Shown: positions 1 through 5,965 of the stretch, piece by piece
How the letters are laid out: each line of letters opens with the position of its first letter
How positions within the stretch are numbered: the first letter of the stretch is position 1
Source: Dunaliella salina
Taxonomy: Eukaryota > Chlorophyta > Chlorophyceae > Chlamydomonadales > Dunaliellaceae
Direction: 5' to 3'
DNA: 11,081 nt
Assembly (NCBI GenBank): GCA_002284615.2
Contig: MU071272.1
Span: 1-11,081 of the forward strand
Position numbers and translations under genes: made by a program
Notes under the pieces: model-generated
The model's input: only the letters and a program-made list of their open reading frames with translations
The model's database searches: none
What the model was told of the DNA's origin: nothing

Positions 1-198
1 GATCATTGGCCATCAGAGTCAGGTCATAAGCGTACAACATGTGCGTCACATGGAACTCAGCTGTACCCGTGACAGCACCTTGCACCCTTTCCGCATTTTC
101 ATCAATGTCATTCACATACAGAGGAAAAAGCAGAGGGGATAAAGGGCACCCCTGCTTTACACCCGTGTTAGGGTTCACCCGAGCAGTCATCAGTGTCA
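1..198 (-). pseudogene. Non-LTR retrotransposon reverse transcriptase fragment (palm domain), inactive
   Basis: Reading the minus strand from about 198 to 1 gives an open frame of some 65 codons. It includes the motif VKQGCPLSPLLF, then LYVNDIDE, then THMLYAYDLTLMAND. These match reverse-transcriptase block B (GxxQGxPLSP) and the catalytic block C (normally YADD) of LINE-type elements. The first catalytic aspartate is replaced by tyrosine (LYAYD, codon TAT), which would abolish polymerase activity. The frame is cut at its 5' side by a TAA near 210 and runs off the window at its 3' side, so thumb and tail domains would lie outside. RT identity is firm from the motifs. The element clade is not resolved; a related LINE tail sits further right, but in the wrong order to belong to this copy. 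Confidence 0.88.
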
Positions 199-300
199 TA
201 ATACATTAATGTCGCTACAGTACTATATATGTTACATATATGTACACGTATTTTTTGGCAGATATATATGTGTGCATAAAAAATATATGTATGTGCTTGT
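199..300. other. AT-rich spacer with TATATG/ATGTA alternation
   Basis: This stretch is rich in alternating TATATATG, ACATATATGTAC and ATATATGTATG runs, unlike the mixed composition on both sides. It holds no gene. It follows directly after the reverse-transcriptase homology ends and may be degraded microsatellite. Confidence 0.5.
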
Positions 301-346
301 GTGGGGAGGCACAGTTATTGCGACCTCGCGACCACGCTGCCTTTAA

Positions 347-368
347 GGGCCCCCCAAGCTTGGGCCCC
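347..368. repeat. Short palindrome centred on AAGCTT
   Basis: CCCAAGCTTGGG at 353-364 is a perfect 12-bp palindrome. It is flanked by GGGCCC on both sides, the left one separated by three extra C bases. No function is implied; it may be chance in a GC-rich patch. Confidence 0.4.
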
Positions 369-458
369 AGCAGCCTCTGAGTTCCCAGAGGACACTGAAG
401 TCCACCCCCTCTATTACATCAATTTTTCCTAACTCAGGTAAAAATTATTGATCTGTAC

Positions 459-602
459 CTGAATCAGTTTTCCCGTGGAGAAGCATGCTTCTGAAAGGCT
501 TTGCCAGAAGGTCCTGAAATTGGACCTGATTCAGGCAAAACCCTTTCTGAATTTCAAGCTGAATCAGTTCAGCCTAAAGAACTGGATCAGGTTCAGATCA
601 GA
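459..602. repeat. Degenerate CTGAATCAG-type repeats
   Basis: CTGAATCAGTT occurs at 459 and again exactly 100 bp later at 559. Between and after them are the variants CCTGATTCAGG (525-535) and GGATCAGGTTCAGATCAG (585-602). The core is itself an odd palindrome (CTGA-A-TCAG). A 14-bp perfect palindrome, AGAAGCATGCTTCT, lies within at 479-492. Small overlapping ORFs here have no recognisable product and I do not call them genes. Confidence 0.45.
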
Positions 603-710
603 AAAACCACACTTTCCGACGGATTCTCTGTCCCAAAAAGGGCTAAATGGCCAATGGACCAATTTAGACGGGTAGTGCGCATGAGCGTTTTATTCTACGG
701 CATTTATATT

Positions 711-747
711 GGATTAGTTACAAAGCGATACTGCGTCTCAAATCCTG
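711..747. repeat. Dispersed 37-bp direct repeat, copy 1
   Basis: This segment matches 2096-2132 at 31 of 37 positions in the same orientation. It begins GGATT and ends AAATCCTG. The ends are complementary, and in copy 2 they extend to CAGGATT...AATCCTG. It may be part of an older dispersed element whose other parts have decayed. Confidence 0.5.
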
Positions 748-762
748 AATAATAATAAGACA

Positions 763-1093
763 TCAGTCTGGTTCGTGAAATCTATGAGACGTGTTGCACC
801 ATTTTGAGAGGTGGAAGACAACAGGTGCTGAATCTGAGTGCGCAAGTCTGCCAGATCCTGAGAAGGGCATCCATAACAATGTGCTCTTCATCTTGCACAG
901 TGTGCCAATCGCATTTGTTACAAATCCTGAGCTCGTAAGGGCACCTATTCCCGTGATGCCGTTGGGTTCCACCCAAAGATTGCGACTGGATAGACGCAGG
1001 CACGAAATGCTGCGCAATAATGTATGTGAAATATTTTGTCGCAAGTAGAGTGGTAATGGAGGCTTTTTGTTCATCTTCCTGGCATCCCACCAA
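763..1093 (-). pseudogene. LINE C-terminal tail with CCHC-type knuckle, frameshifted (copy A)
   Basis: Two overlapping minus-strand frames together resemble the tail of the LINE polyprotein seen in copy B. One frame gives a segment like ISCLRLSSRNLWVEPN, comparable to copy B's IACFRLHAHKL followed by VETPHW. A second frame then gives CNKCDWHTVQDEEH, comparable to CDSCILEQWQDEKH. The spacing C-x2-C-x9-H-x4 is shared, but the final Cys has become Ala. At least one frameshift separates the two parts, near 920. The N-terminal part is missing. The copy points away from copy B, so the two lie head to head. Homology is by eye between the two copies and from memory of LINE tails. Confidence 0.6.
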
Positions 1094-1095
1094 AA

Positions 1096-1771
1096 AGTGC
1101 TAAACGTCAGAGTTTATACCTATCTGCTTTTCAGGGATTAGACAGGCGTGACTACTTCACACATTGCCTGTACTCAGACCAGCCCATTAGAATGAATGAT
1201 TTTGTGGCTGATCTACGGAGAAGGCATAGGAGCGTGTGGCCAACTGAGGATCAGGCTGAACATGGTGCTTATTTAAACAAGTTAGCCGAGTACCATAACT
1301 GGGTAGTGCTTCCCTTCCGGCATAATTCTGCTCGTGGTAAACTTCTCCATACTCCTAGGTATCTGCATTTGGATTTGGGTAGGCATATGCAGAGGAACAT
1401 TGCTTGCTTCCGATTGCACGCCCATAAACTTTGAGTTGAAACTCCTCATTGGCATAGACATGCACCTCAATGTGATTCATGTATTTTAGAACAATGGCAG
1501 GATGAAAAAGCACGTCATCTTTCTCTGCCCTTGTAACTTCCTGTGCCGTCTTAGAAGAAAGTATGCATATCTTATTAGTGCCTTTCCTGCTCACAGAGTA
1601 GTGTCAAATGATACAGGATCTTTCTTTTTTTCTGATGCCTGCTCTCTGGATGTAGCTCGTTTCTTTCAAAACCAAGATACTCAGACTTACCGCTTCATCT
1701 CTGAGCTTATGGATTTCTTTCACCACACCGAGCAGCCAAACTTTCTGGCTGAAGGTTATGTTCCCTTGTAA
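1096..1771 (+). pseudogene. LINE C-terminal region with CCHC knuckle, one stop and one frameshift (copy B)
   Basis: A plus-strand frame is open from about 1096 through LYLSAFQGLDRRDYFTH and LNDFVADLRRRH-like sequence to RNIACFRLHAHKL. It meets an in-frame TGA at 1432-1434 where relatives would be expected to continue, then reads on in the same frame through VETPHW and CDSCILEQWQDEK. An extra base in the A-run at 1505-1509 then shifts the frame. The shifted frame continues HVIFLCPC, LRRKYAYLI and YRFISELMDFF to a TAA at 1769-1771. The knuckle is C-x2-C-x9-H-x4-C, complete if the frame is followed across the shift. This is the region downstream of the RT domain in LINE ORF2-type proteins. The two lesions make it a pseudogene. 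The 5' portion (RT, endonuclease) is absent, which is consistent with 5' truncation on insertion. Confidence 0.72.
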
Positions 1772-1997
1772 ACCTTGTAAACCTGGCATCCCATCAGCTA
1801 GGTACATTGCCCAATGGAATGCCAAAGTGTGTATGACACGTCCTCATGGTTCTGCTAGTAGCATGGGGCTCTTGTGGAGTCAGATTGTCCAGGCATCTCC
1901 AGACATGGATGATTTGCTCACGCAGAACACCCTCGAAGAATTCATTATAATTTTGGCTTAGGAGCGAACGGCGGCTGCAATGTGCTGGGCAGTGCAT

Positions 1998-2011
1998 TGC
2001 CCACGTGGGCA
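1998..2011. repeat. 14-bp perfect palindrome containing CACGTG
   Basis: TGCCCACGTGGGCA is a perfect palindrome with a G-box/E-box core (CACGTG). It could bind bHLH or bZIP factors, but no adjacent gene supports a promoter role, so it is recorded only as a site. Confidence 0.35.
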
Positions 2012-2095
2012 TGTCATTCAAGGCTGTAACAATCTGGTAAGTCCAACTGCCTTTCCTGTCAGTAAAACGTAGGTCTGCTTGTACGACTCTGCTCA

Positions 2096-2132
2096 GGATT
2101 GGTCATAAAGCGATTCTGTGTCTGAAATCCTG
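2096..2132. repeat. Dispersed 37-bp direct repeat, copy 2
   Basis: This is the second copy of the block at 711-747. Here the ends form a 7-bp inverted pair, CAGGATT (2094-2100) and AATCCTG (2126-2132), around a 25-bp centre. Confidence 0.5.
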
Positions 2133-2419
2133 CTTGCGAGATGGTCTAATGTGGAGGGGTAGGGGGAATGTGGCATCGTCTCAGCGGAGTGCTATAACAA
2201 TAGTCAGGAATCGTTTAATCTGACTACAAGGGCGTCCGTTGGTTCTAAGTCCTACGTCAAAAAGCTTGTCAAAGAGACACGCGCTATGTCCGATCGGTGG
2301 TAACCAATTGTTCCGAATCAAGTTCTGTGAAGACACAAGGCCTGAGCATCAGTTGAATGCAGCTAAGCTGCAGCATGGGTACCTTTCACACATGCGGCCC
2401 CTGGGTTCTGTTCGAACAC

Positions 2420-2626
2420 AATTTTTTTTTTCTTCTGACTGAAGCCTTTTCTCACGTAGACCTTGAAAATCTTGTATGTCCCCATACTGCCACTTCAGCA
2501 CATCCCAGAAATGCACCTTTTTTCAACGATTGGCATCTTCCCACTTACCGCTTATTCATGCAGCGCCAGCTGCTGGAATGGAAGAAACCCTTCTTCTCTT
2601 TTCAGGTTGAAGTCATGCTTTCCTAA
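2420..2626 (+). pseudogene. Possible third, weak LINE-tail fragment
   Basis: A plus-strand frame ending at 2626 reads FFNDWHLPTYRLFMQRQLLEW near its middle. This is reminiscent of copy B's FFQNQDTQTYRFISELMDFF. Both also follow a T-rich stretch and a CTGA(T/C)TG-like segment, and the nucleotide string ACTTACCGCTT is shared. The rest does not align convincingly. It may be a more diverged tail of the same LINE family, or chance. Confidence 0.25.
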
Positions 2627-2721
2627 ACTGTGCTAGGTGGCTGGGTGTTGCTGAAGACCCTGTGAGCTAGAGTGGTTTCACGCTGTTACTGGGCTCTGTT
2701 GTAACGGATATGGAGTATAGG

Positions 2722-2797
2722 TGGCTGGAGATACTCCACACCTTGGGACATCTACGCGGAGAACCCACGGATGGCTGGAGATACTCCACATCCTGGG
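2722..2797. repeat. Two-copy direct repeat, 50-bp period
   Basis: TGGCTGGAGATACTCCACA at 2722-2740 recurs at 2772-2790. Each copy is followed by a near-identical CCTTGGG or TCCTGGG. The 30-bp spacer between copies is not shared. Each copy contains the small palindrome TGGAG-ATA-CTCCA. Confidence 0.75.
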
Positions 2798-2872
2798 CTA
2801 CAATATAAAGCTTACGAAAGCCATCCGTTGCATCCCGGGCATTGCCATTTCACGAGTGTTACATCTGTGCAT

Positions 2873-3115
2873 AGGTCAAACCCTGCGTGAGCGTGGCTCT
2901 GTTTACTTACAATGAGCACCCCAGCCTGTTGTTTTGTTGCAGCTGCCTTTTGGTCAAACCTGTATGTATGCATGCTTGCGCGCAGTGTGCATCAGATAAG
3001 TTGTGCTGTTCCAGCTGGTACAGCCAATTTTATGGTCAAACCTGTAGGTGTGCATGCTTGCATGTGGAGTGCATCGTAGACAGTTTGTGCAAACTTGACA
3101 GCGGCTGTGTGGTCA
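2873..3115. repeat. Degenerate tandem repeat, about 80-bp period
   Basis: The anchor GGTCAAACC occurs at 2874, 2952 and 3034, giving periods of 78 and 82 bp. Copies 2 and 3 share TGTA(T/G)GT(A/G)TGCATGCTTGC and then (A)GTG-GCATC and AGTT-GTGC blocks over some 55 bp. Copy 1 is shorter and more diverged. Overlapping short ORFs here are by-products of the repeat and I do not call them genes. Confidence 0.6.
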
Positions 3116-3191
3116 TTCTTGTTTATGGCTGGCGTAGACCAGTCACAGACTGATTGGCCAAACGACTTGGCTGAAGGTCCCCAAGACATTG

Positions 3192-3213
3192 TAACCTAAC
3201 CTAACCTAACCTT
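3192..3213. repeat. Short TTAGG-type (TAACC) tract
   Basis: Four uninterrupted TAACC units at 3192-3211 are followed by TT, equivalent to (GGTTA)4 on the other strand. This matches the arthropod-type telomere unit TTAGG but is very short. It could equally be a small pentanucleotide microsatellite or the scar of a break repair. Confidence 0.6.
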
Positions 3214-3354
3214 GTTTAGGGCGCAATCCAGCTCATTGTAGGTGTGAACCTGCATTCGAGTTAATACCAAGATTTCAGGGCCTTGACCATCTCTCCTGCA
3301 CTTGGTACCTGGTTGTCTAGAGTCTCGAGTCAAGCATATCATGAGCTTTCCTTC

Positions 3355-3379
3355 AAGGTCTTGAAAGTTTCAAGACCTT
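3355..3379. repeat. Near-perfect inverted repeat, 12-bp arms
   Basis: AAGGTCTTGAAA (3355-3366) is exactly complementary to TTTCAAGACCTT (3368-3379), with a single G at the centre. As RNA it could fold with about 10 pairs and a 5-nt loop. No T-run follows and no gene precedes it, so a terminator is not supported. Confidence 0.7.
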
Positions 3380-3573
3380 TGTGCCAATTCATCAGTTGTG
3401 CTGGTACCTGGAGAACCTACACATTCTTGCATGACTTTTTTGTGGTATTATGAGCACATGTTCTCTCAGCAGTTCCGCCGGAAGTTCGGCGAACTTGGCT
3501 TTCTTTTTCAGACTGGTCTGGTTACAGGCCTCAGTGTTTCCGCTCAGCTGCCCTTGTAGGCGGATATAGCGAT

Positions 3574-3592
3574 GTAACCTTACCTTACCTAA
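3574..3592. repeat. Short TTACC tract related to the TAACC tract
   Basis: TAACCTTACCTTACCTA resembles an altered version of the TAACC run 380 bp upstream. In both places it follows TGTAACC. It is a small degenerate microsatellite. Confidence 0.45.
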
Positions 3593-3644
3593 ACTGTGCC
3601 CCAGTGAGAATACCTTTCGAAAGCTTCAAGCAATGGGGGTTAGG

Positions 3645-3939
3645 TCACAGGCTTTCTGTCCAGAACGGGTCCACGATGAAGAAACTGTTAAACCTACAGC
3701 ATAAGTTAAGCTGGTGATTGTTATCAACGGTCATTTGGGTCAAAGAAATTTGATCACTCAGCTTGTCCAGGAACCAGGATAAATACCAGCCTCTCTCTGT
3801 CTCTGAAGAACACACAAAAACACGAGTTGACGCGCGATTCATAAGCAGCTCCATCTTCAATAGCTGGCAGAGTCTGAACATTCAAGAAGAGCACCTTATG
3901 TGCATCACCAGTTATGCAGGGGCAATTCACAGCCCACAC
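3645..3939 (-). pseudogene. Unidentified coding-like debris, two minus-strand frames
   Basis: Two overlapping minus-strand frames each look protein-like over part of this stretch. The frame ending at 3754 contains GDAHKVLFLNVQTLPAIEDG and then CFCVFFRDRERLVFILVPG. The frame ending at 3645 takes over with LDKLSDQISLTQMTVDNN and FFIVDPFW. A frameshift near 3765 would connect them. I do not recognise the family. It may be the 3' end of the larger broken reading frame to the right, or exon remnants. Confidence 0.3.
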
Positions 3940-3947
3940 TGCGCAGA

Positions 3948-4208
3948 TCAGAGGAGCACCCAGGCTCCCCCTTCTGTTGCTACAGAGCTTGTTTCACTGC
4001 CGTGGATGTGGGACTTCACGAACTTCTGCAGCTCCCATGCAGACAGGCTGCCTGAGTGCGAAGCAGCGAGCGCCATGAGCACGTCGCAGCACGTGATCTC
4101 GTGGTTTGCCGGTCCAGGTGCGTCAGGCTCTTGGGCACCCTGTGCCCAAATGTCAGGAACCAGCTCAATCATTGAATGATTGTTCGAGCAAGCATGCAAG
4201 CGTACCAT
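3948..4208 (-). CDS. Coding-like segment, unidentified, possible exon
   Basis: The minus strand is open for 86 codons. The part from about 4150 to 3990 has mostly G or C at third codon positions, in a locally GC-rich patch. It includes CCDVLMALAASHSG followed by LSAWELQKFVKSHIHG, which reads like an amphipathic helical protein. A possible 3' splice site (TTGGGCACAG, minus strand) lies near 4138. A GT that could serve as donor follows SETSS near 3978. I do not recognise a family. The overlapping 138-codon plus-strand frame has less coherent composition and I take it as a shadow. Confidence 0.35.
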   Translation of the reverse strand: MVRLHACSNNHSMIELVPDIWAQGAQEPDAPGPANHEITCCDVLMALAASHSGSLSAWELQKFVKSHIHGSETSSVATEGGAWVLL

Positions 4209-4261
4209 TTGCAGTTTGATGAAACCCCAATTTGAGCAGAGGCAATCAATTTTGGCGTTCA

Positions 4262-4370
4262 GAAATTGATGCTTTGCAAAGGGTTCCTGGGAGAATAAAA
4301 AGAAGTTAAAAAACCTCGGTGAAAATCAACACCTCGTAAAGGGTCATTGAGAGGATAAAAAGAAGAGGCA
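4262..4370. repeat. Two-copy degenerate repeat, 60-bp period
   Basis: AAAGGGT occurs at 4278 and 4338. Each is followed after a similar interval by GAGAATAAAAAGAAG or GAGGATAAAAAGAAG, and preceded by GAAATTGATGC or AAAATCAACAC. The offset is exactly 60 bp and the copies are about three-quarters identical. Confidence 0.6.
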
Positions 4371-4401
4371 GTCAAGAGGTTGAAGACCCCCCAAAAAGTC
4401 A

Positions 4402-5540
4402 GGATTGCAGGTCAGGTAAAAGTTTAGCTTCAAGGTGTGTTTCCTGAAACTTGGCTCTCATCCTGCTGCAACTAGAGTTTTGAATTTTTGAGGAAATCGA
4501 CCAGGAAAATTGCACGAGGCTAATTTGGAAAGTTGGAGCGGTTCGATGACAACAACCAACTCCCAATTTCCCTACAGCGAATCAAAGAATGTGCCAGCCT
4601 GCAGCTGATGTACAGATCGATATGCGCTCTTGCATGCCTGTTAAGTGGAGAGCTGTCCATAAATCGTTGCTTTCCAAGGATTCCAAAAAAACCATGATGC
4701 CAGCAATGTGAGAAAGCAAGCGCATACTCTTGGCTGCATGCAGATGACCTAGTGCCGCTATGTCTGCCCTGCTTTACAGAATGTTGGATTTCTTGACTCT
4801 TCCGAAAATTTCCAGGACTCTTGTCTTCAAAGGATTGTTTCTGCAATTTAGCAGCCTGTTCTACTGTTTGCAAGCGTTTGCAAGGCCTCTTGTCTTCTCA
4901 ATTTCAACCATCCATATCTACCGAACATGATGTAGACGCTGACCCTCATGCACTTCCAGGTTTTCTGGGATAGTGATGGAGCCACTTTTCTCCAAGCAAG
5001 ACAGCTCATACTTTTCTGTGTATAGCTGAGCAGTGGCTTCCAGAGCATACACACAACCTGCTCGAGGTATTATACATTTGCAGTAAGAGAAAAGTTGACT
5101 GTATGCTGCCCAGCAAACTCGTCCAGCTTTAGTGCAAGCGCTGGCGCAACAATAAGCCCAGCCTTGCCGAAGATGTGCCTCACAGTTGAGCGTTGCTTTG
5201 TGCTTTTGGGCCGCACTTGATAAAAGCCACAAATGCGTCCCTGGCCGCCCCCAGCATTGCACCTAGACAGTCATTTTGCTTCCAGTGCCGGAAATTTGCA
5301 TTTTAAAGCATTGGCTTGAACAGCATGCCCACGTGGATCTGTAGATACCTAATGTGCGTGATGGGCAGGCGTCTATTTTGCAAGCCCTTGACACCGGCTG
5401 CAATGAAGGTGAATCTGCAGCCATTCCACGAGGGTGCTTGCTACTGTTTCACCAAGTGCATTGTTGCACCTCATTTCCAGCACCTGCCTCCTTTCACTGG
5501 CATCACAAAGGAGGCGCAGCTACTCTGTGCTGTCTAAACA
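4402..5540 (-). pseudogene. Long decayed reading frame of unknown family
   Basis: Protein-like sequence runs along the minus strand for about 1.1 kb, broken by stops and frameshifts. From the right: GVKGLQNRRLPITHIRYLQ, an in-frame TAA near 5306, then RHWKQNDCLGAMLGAARDAF and VAFIKCGPKAQ. A frameshift near 5180 leads to HIFGKAGLIVAPALALKLDE and HTVNFSLTAN. Another near 5075 leads to GCVYALEATAQLYTEKYELS and GSITIPENLEVHEGQRLHHV. That last frame continues to 4402 past stops at 4918, 4861, 4774 and 4582, including GHLHAAKSMRLLSHIAGIM. An alternative frame reads QAAKLQKQSFEDKS near 4850-4790, so another shift is possible. I recognise no domain. It could be a dead gene, an ancient transposon ORF, or a live split gene whose introns I mistake for lesions; some breaks sit near GT or AG dinucleotides. 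Confidence 0.4.
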
Positions 5541-5544
5541 AAGT

Positions 5545-5965
5545 TCAACTGTCATCAAAGTTGCAGGAGCTCATCAATTTGGGCAAGCAGGCTGGGGTAC
5601 TTTCGTGGCTATCACCTCACCTCATCCCACACACCAGCATGCATTCAGGTGACCATACATGGGACTCATAAATGACACCCATACATGGCCATCTGGGCGA
5701 TTTTATGGAGACGCGCAGCAGGGTGTGAACTCATGGTTATTCTGTGCCAAAACAACTAGGTTTCCAGCAGTGGTACAGCTACTGCCTAAAACCTAGTCGG
5801 AGAGCAGACAGCGAGCATGCACACATTTGAGGTGGAGCTTGCTGGAGAGCCATGGGTTTTGCGCACAGAAGGGCAGCAGTAGGCTATATCCTTCTTCTGC
5901 ACGGCCAGTGCGGTCCAACCGTCCCAACTGTCAGCTTCTCACAGATCATTCAAAAATCAAATCGA
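5545..5965. other. Stretch with no gene or repeat recognised
   Basis: Plus-strand frames of about 70-105 codons overlap the left part, but their composition is rich in Cys, His and Ser with no recognisable motif. A CATACATGG string is repeated locally near 5655 and 5681. Nothing else stands out before the GGCAC array begins. Confidence 0.4.

Noticed and set aside
1..1074. RT fragment and LINE copy A as parts of one element
   Set aside because: On the minus strand the tail domain (763-1093) would come before the RT domain (1-198), the reverse of LINE order, so they are separate insertions or rearranged.
3355..3379. Transcription terminator
   Set aside because: No upstream gene, no T-run, and the context is eukaryotic.
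3763..4179. 138-codon plus-strand ORF, the longest outside the GGCAC array
   Set aside because: The minus strand across 3975-4150 has better codon bias and composition. The plus frame shows no motif and looks like a shadow.
5354..5671. 105-codon plus-strand ORF
   Set aside because: Its first half is Cys/His/Pro-rich without motif and lies opposite the decayed minus-strand frame. The second half looks only mildly protein-like, which is insufficient evidence.
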